From contig CADBGD010000047.1 of the NCBI GenBank assembly GCA_902794115.1, positions 1-36,571 of the forward strand: a stretch of 36,571 bases of DNA. The letters are read 5' to 3'. The stretch comes from Oscillospiraceae bacterium (GTDB lineage Bacteria > Bacillota > Clostridia > Saccharofermentanales > Saccharofermentanaceae). This document shows, one piece after another, positions 1 through 8,837 of this stretch. The position numbers were made by a program, and so were the translations under genes. Position 1 is the stretch's first letter. Every line of letters starts with the position of its first letter. The notes under the pieces are model-generated. The model had not been told where the DNA came from. It searched no databases and was given only the letters and a program-made list of their open reading frames with translations.

Positions 1-1
1 G

Positions 2-2170
2 ATCAACAACGGAACTGAGACCACCGGTAATTCTGCCGCTGCTTCTGTAGGAAAGAACGGAACCACAGTTGTGGACTTCGAGGATGACTACACCAGTAAG
101 CCTGTAAAGGTAAATCTGGCTGCAACAAAGACACTTGAAGACGAGAACGGAAATGCGCTGACACTTAACGCTGACGAATTCTCCTTCGAACTGAAGAAGG
201 ACGGCGAAACCTCAGCACTTCAGACCAAGAAAAATGCGGCTGATGGTTCCGTGACCTTCGACGCCCTGAGCTTCACCGCGGCAGGTACGTATACCTATAC
301 CGTATCTGAAGTGGCAGGAAGTGAATCCGGTGTAACCTACGACAGTACAGTTTATACAGTTACCGTTACGGTTACTTCGACGAAGGGCAAGCTGACAGCT
401 GACACAGTAATCGCGAAGAACGGTACTGCAGTTCCCGGTATGACCTTCGAAAATACGAAGAAGGTAACAACTACTACCGGAAGTCTGAAGATCGAGAAGA
501 CGATCGACGGTGAAGGCCTGACACAGGATGAGTTCGAGAAAAAACTGACCTTCCAGGTGAAGGCAACGATCGTTGAAAACGGTCAGACAGTGACGAAGTA
601 TGTAGCAGCAGATGGTAGCCTGACAGATACGGCTACTTCCTTCACCATGAAGCAGGCAGGCTTTACTCAGGAAGGCACAAGCAGCATCTACAGCAAGACA
701 TTCTCGAGCCTGCCGCTTGGTACCTATGAAGTAACCGAAACGAACAGTGCAGTTCCTGGTTACACATTGAATGCCAGTGCTTCTGTCACATCTGCTCCTT
801 CTGTTACTCTGAGTGCAAACAACCTGAATGATAAGGCTGAACTGAAGGATGTATACACCAAGAATCCGGCACCGGCTCAGACGGGTACATTGAAGGTCAC
901 AAAGAGCTTCGATGGAGAGAATATAACGAAGAATGAGGCCGACGGTGCATTGTACTTTACCGTTGAGACGGAGGGCGGAAAGTGGCTGGATGCCAATGGA
1001 AATGTCAGCGACAGCGAAGTGAAGCTGACTCTGAGCGACGGCTTCGTATACGATGATACGAACAAGACATACACGAAGACCTTTGATAATGTTCCGGTAG
1101 GTAACTATACCATCACTGAGACAGATACAGAGATCCCGGGCTATGTATTCAAGGGAGTAACATACAACGGCAGCGATACCACATCTGCGGTTTCTGTCAC
1201 CAACGGCGCGACCACTGAAATGACGATCGTGGATAAGTACGAGAAGTCACAGGTTGTGACGGATAAAGGATCGATCAAGCTGACTAAGACGATCACAGGT
1301 CCGGTAACCGAAAATGACCTTACGAACCTGACCTTTACGGTGAAGGATTCGACAGGCAAGTCTGTATGGACCGGAACTCTGGGCGATACAGGTAAGTTCC
1401 AGAAGGTGGCTGAAATGACCTACGAGGCCGTGATCACGAACCTTGTTGCCGGTGAAGACTATACTGTTACAGAGTCTCTCTGCGACATCGATGGAACGAC
1501 TGTTACCGTGACTTACGAAGTATCCGGTACTCCGGGTGAAGGCAAGACCACACCTGGCATCACGATCGTGAAGGATGTGGAGACGGAAGTTGTCTTCCAC
1601 GATGTATATGTCGAGAGCACTGAGCCGACTACATCTTCTTCGGAGTCTTCCGAGTCCTCCGAGAGCTCTGAGTCTTCTTCGGAAGAAACCGCAGCTCCGA
1701 CAAAGAAGCCGACGAAGCAGACGGAAGAAACGACCGAGACAACACTGCCGCCTTCTGAAAACACAACTGAACCGACCACTTCGGAGACAGAAGCCCCGAC
1801 AACGGAATCTTCCAAGATCCCGACTCCGGCAAGTCCGAAGGAAATCGAATCGGTAGTCGTAGACGGCAAGTCGGTACCGAAGGGCCAGTATAAGGTCAAT
1901 CCGGACGGCACAGTTGAGCTGTCATCCGAGTACGTAGATTCTCTCACACTCGGTGTACACCGCGTAAGAGTAACCTACACAGACGGTTCTTCTGTAACGG
2001 TAGAATTCGAAGTTGTTGACTCGACAACCAGACCGGGCGGACACGTAGTCAAGACCGGTGATAAGGCTGACATGAGAGTCACCTGGACAGCACTGGCACT
2101 GATCATTGCAGGTCTGGGCGTTGTGGTTACACTGGTTCTGAAGCGTAAAAAGGAACATCACGAATCCTAA
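2..2170 (+). CDS. Cell-wall-anchored surface protein with pilin-type isopeptide domains (5' end missing)
   Basis: The frame is open to the left edge, so the N-terminus lies outside the window; the GTG at 71 is an internal valine. Residues are counted from that codon. Residues 10-131 match a streptococcal FctA/Spy0128-type pilin domain: a likely Lys20-Asn128 isopeptide bond with Glu80 as helper (YTVSE and FENTK). Two or three Cna-B/SpaA-like beta modules follow, with VTE or ITET boxes (about 138-265, 270-390, 395-515). Next come a Ser/Thr/Glu/Pro stalk (about 515-595), an X2-like Ig module (about 596-655), a sorting signal VVKTGD (about 658-663), a hydrophobic segment and a KRKKEHHES tail. This is an extracellular stalk-type adhesin or pilin subunit, probably attached by a sortase, although the motif is not canonical LPXTG. 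No sortase gene is visible here. The ligand is unknown. Confidence 0.85.
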   Translation: MNNGTETTGNSAAASVGKNGTTVVDFEDDYTSKPVKVNLAATKTLEDENGNALTLNADEFSFELKKDGETSALQTKKNAADGSVTFDALSFTAAGTYTYTVSEVAGSESGVTYDSTVYTVTVTVTSTKGKLTADTVIAKNGTAVPGMTFENTKKVTTTTGSLKIEKTIDGEGLTQDEFEKKLTFQVKATIVENGQTVTKYVAADGSLTDTATSFTMKQAGFTQEGTSSIYSKTFSSLPLGTYEVTETNSAVPGYTLNASASVTSAPSVTLSANNLNDKAELKDVYTKNPAPAQTGTLKVTKSFDGENITKNEADGALYFTVETEGGKWLDANGNVSDSEVKLTLSDGFVYDDTNKTYTKTFDNVPVGNYTITETDTEIPGYVFKGVTYNGSDTTSAVSVTNGATTEMTIVDKYEKSQVVTDKGSIKLTKTITGPVTENDLTNLTFTVKDSTGKSVWTGTLGDTGKFQKVAEMTYEAVITNLVAGEDYTVTESLCDIDGTTVTVTYEVSGTPGEGKTTPGITIVKDVETEVVFHDVYVESTEPTTSSSESSESSESSESSSEETAAPTKKPTKQTEETTETTLPPSENTTEPTTSETEAPTTESSKIPTPASPKEIESVVVDGKSVPKGQYKVNPDGTVELSSEYVDSLTLGVHRVRVTYTDGSSVTVEFEVVDSTTRPGGHVVKTGDKADMRVTWTALALIIAGLGVVVTLVLKRKKEHHES

Positions 2171-2206
2171 ACGGCGCTGACTGAAAGGTCAATTTAGAAG
2201 TCAAAC

Positions 2207-2241
2207 AAGAAGAGGGGAAGCAAGTTGCTTCCCCTCTTCTT
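2207..2241. terminator. Bidirectional intrinsic terminator
   Basis: A perfect palindrome pairs 17 bases on either side of position 2224; the innermost pairs form the loop. The right arm runs into TCTTCTTCTATC and the left is A-rich on the other strand. It lies between a plus-strand gene ending at 2170 and a minus-strand gene ending at 2292, so it probably ends both transcripts. Confidence 0.85.
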
Positions 2242-2291
2242 CTATCTGCGATCAACTCGTGAAGTGTGTGGTGTACAGAGTGTTTCTAAGA

Positions 2292-3602
2292 TCAGCGGTA
2301 AAGCTTATTTCTCTTAAACTGGATCACTTCCTGATGAAAATCCTCTTCCCATGTGCCGCGGGCAATTTGTGTCCACCAGTCATGACTTAAGCGGTCCAGT
2401 TCATCCATACGGGAAAAGACCGGATCTTTTCCGTGGTGAAATGCATCTGAAGCACGGGACAGGATCGGAAGGGTGGAGGCGGAACGCATTTCTTTTAATA
2501 CGCCACGGCCCCTTTCGGAAAAACCTAGAAGACGAAGATAGCAGGGATCAGAAAGCTTCATGAGATCTTCTTCTTTCTGGCCGATGACAAGGGAGGAGAT
2601 AGCACGCATGATCCTTGTGTAGGAAAAGCACCGTGTAGCGATCTCTTTTCGGAAAAGAGAGGGCAGATCCGTATTCGGATCAAAGTGGAGTCTGTTGACC
2701 GAATTCTTTAAATAGCCGGCCAGACCATTTCCCATATAGGCATATGAGGAAAGATCATCTGAAGACATGCTTCGAATGATCGGAAGCGCAGAGGAGAGAA
2801 GAGCGTCTTCCCCCATAGGACGGGTGGAACCGTGCCAGAGATGGAGCATCTCAGAAAGCATTTCATCCGGAAGATACGGACGAAGCTCGTCCAAGTGAGA
2901 CAGAAGCTTCGATTTTCCGCCTGAAATCAGATGCGAGCGGATGCATTCACGAACTGCGGTAGCGCTGGGGAAAGAACCTTCTTGGAGATTCGGGTCGGAA
3001 TATGCTCCCTCCCGCAAGATCAGGTGGGGAGTGATATTGCTTTCCGAAGAAAAAAGCTCGCGAAGATAGGCGATGGCCAGAAGATTATTCGGCTTTCCGA
3101 CAATAGAAGAAAAGACTTCCGGCGACAGTGCATTTTCCGAAGAAGAAAGCACAGAAAGGGCAGCGCCTTCCCAGGCGGCCGCGTAGGGAAGCCCCTCTTT
3201 TAAAAGTTCATCGCGCTTTATCTGAAAAGATTCTTCTTTTTCAAAGTCGATCCGTGCAATCTCTGAAAGATCAGAAAGAGAATCGTGCTCGGCACCGAAA
3301 TACAGATCTGTGATGCCGTTACTTTCCAGAAGGGAACGGATGGCGCCGTGGGCAAAGCGGTCGGCAGAGCCGCAGGCAAAAGTGAATGGAAGTTCAAATA
3401 CCAGATCCGCGCCGCAGGAAAGGACGGCACAGGTGCGGGAGGTGCGGTCGATCAAGGCCGGCTCGCCACGCTGGACGAACGCGCCGCTCATGATGATGAC
3501 CACCGGTGTCGTATCTCCCAGTTCCTCCCGGATCTTCCGGATCAGATGGAGATGACCATCGTGAAAAGGATTGTATTCAGCAACGATTCCGGCTACGTGC
3601 AT
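2292..3602 (-). CDS. tmcAL: tRNA(Met) cytidine acetate ligase (TmcAL, YlbM family)
   Basis: TmcAL uses ATP and acetate to make N4-acetylcytidine at the wobble position of elongator tRNA-Met. The 436-residue protein begins MHVAGIVAEYNPFHDGH, with the family's nucleotidyltransferase HxGH signature at His14-Gly16-His17. It continues with SGAFVQRGEPA, typical of the family's adenylate-binding half. The C-terminal half is helical, as expected for tRNA binding. The frame is open further upstream to 3779, but the ATG at 3602 is preferred because GGGAGGAA sits 7 bases upstream and the conserved domain starts there. The start is only 70 bases from the divergent gene at 3673, so the two share a promoter region. 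Length fits the family (about 400 residues). Confidence 0.9.
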   Translation of the reverse strand: MHVAGIVAEYNPFHDGHLHLIRKIREELGDTTPVVIIMSGAFVQRGEPALIDRTSRTCAVLSCGADLVFELPFTFACGSADRFAHGAIRSLLESNGITDLYFGAEHDSLSDLSEIARIDFEKEESFQIKRDELLKEGLPYAAAWEGAALSVLSSSENALSPEVFSSIVGKPNNLLAIAYLRELFSSESNITPHLILREGAYSDPNLQEGSFPSATAVRECIRSHLISGGKSKLLSHLDELRPYLPDEMLSEMLHLWHGSTRPMGEDALLSSALPIIRSMSSDDLSSYAYMGNGLAGYLKNSVNRLHFDPNTDLPSLFRKEIATRCFSYTRIMRAISSLVIGQKEEDLMKLSDPCYLRLLGFSERGRGVLKEMRSASTLPILSRASDAFHHGKDPVFSRMDELDRLSHDWWTQIARGTWEEDFHQEVIQFKRNKLYR

Positions 3603-3620
3603 CTTGTTCCTCCCGATAAG

Positions 3621-3629
3621 TGATACAAT
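3621..3629 (+). promoter_or_regulatory. Extended -10 promoter for the gene at 3673
   Basis: TGATACAAT reads as an extended -10 element (TG, one base, then TACAAT). The TTGTTC at 3604-3609 is only 14 bases away, too close for a normal -35, so the extended -10 probably carries recognition. It lies in the 70-base divergent gap between tmcAL and the downstream gene. Confidence 0.5.
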
Positions 3630-3672
3630 AACTATAGCGTATTTCGCGTTTTTCGAAAAGGAGAAAAGTCTT

Positions 3673-5037
3673 ATGCCGGCGTTGACTTCGGTAAAGTACA
3701 GTAATAACAAACTCAAGAAGATACTGACCATCAGCGGGATCGCGGCGGGAGCGGTGGCCGTGATCGTTACAGGCGTCATTCTGGTTCAAAGAAGCGGTAT
3801 CCTCGGAAAGAAAAAAGATACAGACCGGAAAGATTTTAAGATGACATCGGAAATGTCACAGGTGACTTTGGAGAGCGATATTCATACCGGCTATATGTTT
3901 TCGAGAATGACCAAGGTCCTGATGGAGGACCGGGGCACAGATCCGTGGGTGCTGTCCTGGTATATTATTCCCGGCACCACGAGAAGCGTTCCGCAGATGC
4001 AGTCCCAGTATGTGGATTCGATGGATCAGGTCCTTCTTCTGGAATCCTATGTAGAGGAAGGAAAAAGAAGCCAGGCGGAGACCTTGATGAAGGCTATCGA
4101 TCAGGATCTTGTGATGGATAACGGACTTCTCTGTGCGTATATAGTGAAAGAAAATCCTAATGAAAGCGAAGAAGTGAAGGCGGAGCGTCTCGCTTACGAA
4201 GATCCGGTCAAACTTCTGCAGGAAAAAGCACCGGTTTCCATGACGGCCTCTTACCGTTATCTCCGGGCGCTGCTGAATTACTACGATAAGTGGGGAAATA
4301 CAGCACTTCTGGATCGGATCGAGGATCTGACATCGAAGCTTTACGCCTCTGAGTTTCAGACTGCTTATAAGGCCGCGGATCAGATGGCACGTCCGACTCC
4401 GATTCCGGTGACGGAAAAGTCAATGGTGACACCGATACCTGAAGAGGAAGATGAGCCCACAGGCGTGGTGTCGCTGGAGGGGATCGAGCTTTCGTCCCTG
4501 GACCTGGAAGCACTCCGCCGCGCCACAGTGCTTTTCCCGGAGCAAAAGGACAAATTCGACGAGCTGGTGAAGATCGTAAAAGGCGGGAAGATCTCCGACA
4601 CGCTTCCGCTTTATGCGTGGATGTATATGCGGAACGGCGAGTATGCCTACTATACCGGAAGTGAAATGAATGTAGAGCTGGTGCCGTCACTTTATGTGAT
4701 GGTGTATCTGGCGGAGATCGGAGAACTGGATTCTTCCGGATATGCCTGGATCGCGGAGAAGATCTATAATGACGGTTTCCTCAATACGTCCTACAACATT
4801 ATATCCGGGGAAGCTTCTTCGGAAGAGGAAGCCTCGGAAGCCTATCCGCTGGTGCTGTATCTTTCGATCATAAAAGAAGACGATGCGCTTTTTGAAGCGA
4901 CCTATTCGGCCATGATGCGCCATTACGCCACCCTCGACAGCAGTCAGGCACTCTACACGTTCTTCCGGGATGTGGAGAATTCCCGTGTGGCGGTCTTTGC
5001 CCGGGAAAACCTTCTGATGAAGCTGATCCTGCGGTAA
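3673..5037 (+). CDS. Membrane-anchored protein of unknown function, helical-repeat-like
   Basis: This 454-residue protein has a single N-terminal membrane segment (about residues 16-38) with a basic cytoplasmic end, so most of it should lie outside the cell. The outer part is helix-rich. A proline-rich, acidic linker at about 235-265 (PTPIPVTEK, then PIPEEEDEP) splits it into two halves. Phrases such as DPWVLSWYI, LRALLNYYDKWG and VPSLYVMVYLAEIGELD resemble the inner helices of (alpha/alpha)6-barrel glycoside hydrolases, but I cannot identify a catalytic pair, so no enzyme is claimed. The ATG at 3673 has AAAGGAG about 9 bases upstream. The next gene follows after 11 bases, so the two are probably co-transcribed. 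Confidence 0.75.
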   Translation: MPALTSVKYSNNKLKKILTISGIAAGAVAVIVTGVILVQRSGILGKKKDTDRKDFKMTSEMSQVTLESDIHTGYMFSRMTKVLMEDRGTDPWVLSWYIIPGTTRSVPQMQSQYVDSMDQVLLLESYVEEGKRSQAETLMKAIDQDLVMDNGLLCAYIVKENPNESEEVKAERLAYEDPVKLLQEKAPVSMTASYRYLRALLNYYDKWGNTALLDRIEDLTSKLYASEFQTAYKAADQMARPTPIPVTEKSMVTPIPEEEDEPTGVVSLEGIELSSLDLEALRRATVLFPEQKDKFDELVKIVKGGKISDTLPLYAWMYMRNGEYAYYTGSEMNVELVPSLYVMVYLAEIGELDSSGYAWIAEKIYNDGFLNTSYNIISGEASSEEEASEAYPLVLYLSIIKEDDALFEATYSAMMRHYATLDSSQALYTFFRDVENSRVAVFARENLLMKLILR

Positions 5038-5048
5038 GGAGGGATTTC

Positions 5049-5789
5049 ATGTCATTTATTCTGATACTGGCATTTCTGTTTTTTATGGGCAGCCTGACCG
5101 GATGGGTCATCGAGCTGTTTTACCGGAGATTTGTGTCCCAGAAAAAATGGGTCAACCCCGGATTTCTATCCGGACCGTATTTGCCGGTCTACGGGGTAGG
5201 ACTGATGTGCTTATACATGATCGCTTCCCAGGAAAAGAGGTTTGATTTCGGAAACCCTGTCCTGGAAAAACTGATACTTTTTCTTTTCATGATGGTCGTG
5301 ATGACTGTGGTGGAATATATCGGCGGCTGGTTCCTTCTGAAGTACTTCCGTTTACGGCTTTGGGACTATACCGACCAGTGGGGGAATATCCAGGGCTTGA
5401 TCTGTCCTTTGTATTCCTTTATGTGGTCCGCTCTTGGCGCGATCTATTATTTCCTGATCCATCCGCACATCCTGGCGGCGCTGGAATGGCTGTCCAACAA
5501 TCTGGCGTTTTCCTTCTTCATCGGTTTCTTCTATGGCGTCTTTGTGCTGGACCTGGCCCATACCACCAAGTTCGCTTTTGCGGTAAAGAAGTTTGCAAAA
5601 CAAAAACAGCTTGTCATGCACTATGAAGAGATCAAGGAGCGGATCGGTCAGTATAAAGAAAGCCAGCTGATCCGTGCCGGATTCATTTTCCGTATGTGGA
5701 TGGATAAACCGGTGCTTCGTTTCCTGAAAGAAACTTATGAAACGACAAAAGATAAGATCAGTGATCTGGCAGAGGAGATCAAGAAGTAA
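5049..5789 (+). CDS. CmpB-like multi-pass membrane protein (putative ABC-transporter type IV family)
   Basis: This 246-residue protein has about five hydrophobic segments, at roughly residues 3-20, 45-60, 75-100, 115-135 and 148-170. A charged cytoplasmic C-terminal helix follows, ending in LAEEIKK. The opening pattern (GSLTGWVIELFYRR, then NPGFLSGPYLPVYG) is characteristic of the family called putative ABC-transporter type IV (CmpB-like), common in Firmicutes and without an established function. Transport is suggested by the family name only; no ATPase partner is encoded nearby. A good AAGGAGG site lies 5 to 6 bases before the ATG. It probably shares a transcript with the gene ending at 5037. 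Confidence 0.8.
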   Translation: MSFILILAFLFFMGSLTGWVIELFYRRFVSQKKWVNPGFLSGPYLPVYGVGLMCLYMIASQEKRFDFGNPVLEKLILFLFMMVVMTVVEYIGGWFLLKYFRLRLWDYTDQWGNIQGLICPLYSFMWSALGAIYYFLIHPHILAALEWLSNNLAFSFFIGFFYGVFVLDLAHTTKFAFAVKKFAKQKQLVMHYEEIKERIGQYKESQLIRAGFIFRMWMDKPVLRFLKETYETTKDKISDLAEEIKK

Positions 5790-5816
5790 GATTTCGTTTT
5801 CGAAAAGAAAGCATAC

Positions 5817-5845
5817 AAAAAGACCGCCCGGAATGGACGGCCTTT
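5817..5845. terminator. Bidirectional intrinsic terminator
   Basis: AAAAAGACCGCCC pairs with GGACGGCCTTTTT with two mismatches around a GGAAT loop. The right arm ends in TTTTTCTTT for the plus strand, and the A-run on the left gives a T-run on the minus strand. It lies between convergent genes ending at 5789 and 5872. Confidence 0.85.
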
Positions 5846-5871
5846 TTCTTTGGTAAATGCACTGTGGGATC

Positions 5872-8568
5872 TTACTTTTCTTCTGCGCGGTCTTTCTTCT
5901 GCAGGAAAAGGATGACTGCGAAGGAAAGGATGGTCAGACCGGCACCGGCGATGGCCAGAAAACTGATGGCTTCACCGGTCTTGATGATTCTTCCGGAAGC
6001 CTTCACTGCGGCAGTGGTCTCGGAAGTGCCATCCTGTGTCAGTCTGTCTCTGTCGTCGCCCTGTACATCCGATGTGGTCTCGGAAGGAGCAGCGGTACTT
6101 TCCGAAGGAGCCTGTGTGGTTTCGGAAGAAACGGTGGCGCTGCTTTCTGTCGAAGTGGCGACAGAAGATTCCGAAGACGGAGTGGTCGCAGTACTTGCTT
6201 CGGAAACATTACTTGGCTCGGAAGGCGTGCTCGGTGTAGACGGAGTCGTCACATTTCCGTTTGCCGGAGGTGTCGGAGTTGTGCTCTCCGGAGCATTGGA
6301 AACGTACTGGTCATAAGAAGAACGGTTAAAGTCGATCACCAGTACCTGATAATCCTTTTCACCATAGGTCACTGTGGACGGATAGGTGGAAGTCGAAGTC
6401 TCGGCGAAGACAACGAAGAACGGTGTGTCATCCAGTTCATAGCCGGCCGGGGCAGCGGTCTCGGTGAAGAAATAGAATGTGCCACGGGTAAGAGAATCAA
6501 AAGAGACTTTTCCGTTGGTTCCGGTGGTCTGGCTGTCGATCGAGGTGGTACGGCTGACTTTTCCATTACTCACTTCCGCGGAAGACACCTCAAAGGTAGC
6601 GCCGGAAAGCAGCTGGGTCGCAGATGCTTCATCATGCTTAATGATGCTGAAGGAAGCATATCCGATATTCGAGGACGAGCTTGCGGCCATGTTATACACT
6701 TTCGAATGGATCTCGGCGGAATTATCGGAGCCATTGGTGATGACGCCTACCAGCTCACAGGTGTTTGTGGAATTCGCCGCATTCAGCGTATCCGGATCAT
6801 CGTTCGGTGCCAGATTCACGCGGGCGTTGTACTTGATGACATAACGTGTCGAATCCTGAAGTTTCAACGTGAAAGTGCGGGATGTCGGAATAAAGTTTAC
6901 TAAAGTCCGCGGTGCAGGCTGACCGTTTATGGTAATAGAATCCACATCCAGATCCAGCGCATCCCCCATGGTATCGGAAAGGAGCAGCTCATCGCTGTTC
7001 GGATCCAGGTCCATAGCCATCGGGTTAACGACGATGGTGTACTGGGCATAAGGTGCGCGGCCGGCATCGTAAAGAACGGTCTTTTGCAGTTCATCCGGTC
7101 TGTTCAGAGTCAGGGCATCTTCACGTGTTTCCGGTGCTAAGCCGTTATAGTAAAGTGTAGCTGTGTTCTTATATTCGAATTGCTGTGCCGTCTGCATATC
7201 AACATGGGTGCGGTATTCGATATAAAGACCTTCTGTGCGGGTCTTTAACTCTGTGATCAGCTCCGGTTTGAAATCAAAACGGACGGTGCCGGCTGTCGTA
7301 TCCACTGTGTAGGTTACGTAGTCGGAAAAATTCAGTTCGTTCCAGTAGGGATCATGAAATGAGATGCTGGACTCGTCGAAAGACGAATTCGCCGGAAGCG
7401 TATCCATAATATATCCCTGTGTGATCGCATTATTGGAGATCGGATTAATAAAGAGCAGCCAGCGGATGTAGCCCAGCTCCAGTTCATCGACACCGGTAGA
7501 CTGGTCAATGAGAGGAGAGGAACGCCACTTTCTCAGGTTATAACCGGATCCATAGATCTCGGAAAGCTTGGTAGCGCCGGCCGGGTACTGGTCACTTTTT
7601 ACGTTAACACGGTTGGAAATGGTTCCTTCGTATCCGTTCGGATAATAGGACTGTACGTCCGCATTTTGTGAATCGATCCATGCCTGTGCCTGCTGAGTAT
7701 CGTACATTTCATCTCTGACTTTTACTTCATAGTAGAGATATACAGTCTGACCGTCACGGAGGGAATTGATCGTTCCGGTAAAGGTGCGGTGGTCACGGCC
7801 ACCGTCATCTTTGAATTCAGTACAGTTGGTATAGGGTGTTCTAAGGCTGGAATCAGCATACACCTTTGGTGCATCACCGTAGATATCCATACCCGGCCAC
7901 ATGGTATCGGTTACCACGAGATTGGTCTGGTTTCCGGTGGCGGTAATCGGGATCAGGCAGGAGTAGATGTGATTGGTATTATCGATCAGGTGGAAGATCT
8001 TATCCACATCGAGTTTGGCAGTAACCGGAGCGTGTGACAGATTCAGTGTCAGATCTGCTCTTCCTTTGAAAGAGATCACGATCGGGTCCGGATCCTGGTT
8101 CGGATTCGGATCGGCTTCGATAGAACCGTAAAAGGAAAGATTTCCTTTACGGTTGTTCTGTGCACAGAAGTCCGGGTCCGTATAAGTGATCGTGATCGTA
8201 TGGCCGCTGATGGTAAATGTGCCGACAGCTTTTGTCTTGTCGTAAATGGTATCCGATTTGGTTTCGAAATCCATGTTGGACGGCAGGTCATAGGTAAGGG
8301 AATCACCGGGTTCCAGTTCGAAGACCGGTTTGTCGGGCAGTACCCAGGAAAGCGAGCAGACGATCGTGTCTCCATAATGGATGTCCGAGCCGTTGGTCAA
8401 CGCTCTGCCATTGCACTCCAGTGTCACATTGAGACTATCGGCGGAGTATTTCATCGCGGTCTCGTACAGATCCGAAGTACTGGCGCCTCGAACCATACTT
8501 CCGAAAAACGGAATGGCTGAAGCGACAAGGATGATCGACGTAAAAAGGGAAAGCAATTTACGATACAT
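5872..8568 (-). CDS. Secreted cell-wall adhesin with SpaA-like domain and Ser/Thr stalk
   Basis: The 898-residue protein starts with a signal peptide (MYRKLLSLFTSIILVASA, cleavage likely near residue 28). About 600 residues of beta-rich, adhesin-like modules follow, resembling the isopeptide-forming fimbrial or DUF11-type domains of Gram-positive surface proteins. A SpaA/Cna-B prealbumin-like domain lies at about 640-735 with the E-box ETAAPAGYELDD. A Ser/Thr/Pro/Glu stalk (about 755-850), a sorting signal IIKTGE (about 860), a membrane segment and a KKDRAEEK tail complete it. The start at 8568 is chosen because GGAGGA lies 9 bases upstream and the signal peptide begins there; the frame is open further upstream without a start that makes sense. 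It shares its sorting-signal style with the adhesin at the left edge. The ligand is unknown. Confidence 0.87.
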   Translation of the reverse strand: MYRKLLSLFTSIILVASAIPFFGSMVRGASTSDLYETAMKYSADSLNVTLECNGRALTNGSDIHYGDTIVCSLSWVLPDKPVFELEPGDSLTYDLPSNMDFETKSDTIYDKTKAVGTFTISGHTITITYTDPDFCAQNNRKGNLSFYGSIEADPNPNQDPDPIVISFKGRADLTLNLSHAPVTAKLDVDKIFHLIDNTNHIYSCLIPITATGNQTNLVVTDTMWPGMDIYGDAPKVYADSSLRTPYTNCTEFKDDGGRDHRTFTGTINSLRDGQTVYLYYEVKVRDEMYDTQQAQAWIDSQNADVQSYYPNGYEGTISNRVNVKSDQYPAGATKLSEIYGSGYNLRKWRSSPLIDQSTGVDELELGYIRWLLFINPISNNAITQGYIMDTLPANSSFDESSISFHDPYWNELNFSDYVTYTVDTTAGTVRFDFKPELITELKTRTEGLYIEYRTHVDMQTAQQFEYKNTATLYYNGLAPETREDALTLNRPDELQKTVLYDAGRAPYAQYTIVVNPMAMDLDPNSDELLLSDTMGDALDLDVDSITINGQPAPRTLVNFIPTSRTFTLKLQDSTRYVIKYNARVNLAPNDDPDTLNAANSTNTCELVGVITNGSDNSAEIHSKVYNMAASSSSNIGYASFSIIKHDEASATQLLSGATFEVSSAEVSNGKVSRTTSIDSQTTGTNGKVSFDSLTRGTFYFFTETAAPAGYELDDTPFFVVFAETSTSTYPSTVTYGEKDYQVLVIDFNRSSYDQYVSNAPESTTPTPPANGNVTTPSTPSTPSEPSNVSEASTATTPSSESSVATSTESSATVSSETTQAPSESTAAPSETTSDVQGDDRDRLTQDGTSETTAAVKASGRIIKTGEAISFLAIAGAGLTILSFAVILFLQKKDRAEEK

Positions 8569-8657
8569 AAAGTCAGTTCCTCCGTTGCATTCAAAGTTGT
8601 CCAAAAAATTTTTGTCTATATTTTTGTCTGCATATAAATATATATTATTACTGCAAC

Positions 8658-8686
8658 ACAATAACAGAAATCCCGGATAATGTAAA
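8658..8686 (-). promoter_or_regulatory. Sigma-A promoter for the adhesin gene
   Basis: On the minus strand TTTACA (8686-8681) and TATTGT (8663-8658) are separated by exactly 17 bases. The start codon is at 8568, which gives a leader of about 80 bases. Downstream in the leader, AGACAAAAAT occurs twice (about 8608-8629). Confidence 0.6.
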
Positions 8687-8716
8687 CCAAATGATAAAAT
8701 AATTGAATATTTGAAC

Positions 8717-8737
8717 AAAATATCGGAAAAATATCGG
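8717..8737. repeat. Two AAAATATCGG direct repeats spaced one helical turn apart
   Basis: The ten-base sequence occurs at 8717-8726 and 8728-8737, an 11-base period. It sits about 30-50 bases upstream of the adhesin promoter -35 and in the shared divergent region with pcrA, as expected for a tandem activator site. No regulator is identified. Confidence 0.4.
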
Positions 8738-8778
8738 ATTTCGGGGATGCCGGGGCCTTATGCTGTCCTAGAAATGGG

Positions 8779-8797
8779 ACTCCAGTTGGAGTATAAT
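8779..8797 (+). promoter_or_regulatory. pcrA -10 box overlapped by a perfect dyad (possible operator)
   Basis: TATAAT at 8792-8797 lies 40 bases before the pcrA start. A perfect inverted repeat, ACTCCA-GT-TGGAGT (8779-8792), occupies the spacer and touches the -10. The expected -35 position (about 8769-8774) has no good match. The dyad does not fit the Firmicutes LexA box (GAAC-N4-GTTC). Confidence 0.5.
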
Positions 8798-8837
8798 GCA
8801 GACCTACACAGTAACTACATCCGCGCGGGAGGAACCA

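Noticed and set aside
1621-1830. Repetitive Ser/Glu/Thr codons that look like a tandem repeat or CRISPR-like array
   Set aside because: The units are irregular, in frame, and encode a standard Ser/Thr-rich cell-wall stalk.
5857-6903. A 348-codon plus-strand open frame antisense to the second adhesin
   Set aside because: It is a Gly/Arg/Cys-rich nonsense translation starting inside the terminator region; antisense of the Ser/Thr stalk.
8779-8792. LexA/SOS box before pcrA
   Set aside because: The dyad ACTCCA-GT-TGGAGT does not contain the GAAC-N4-GTTC core of Firmicutes LexA sites.
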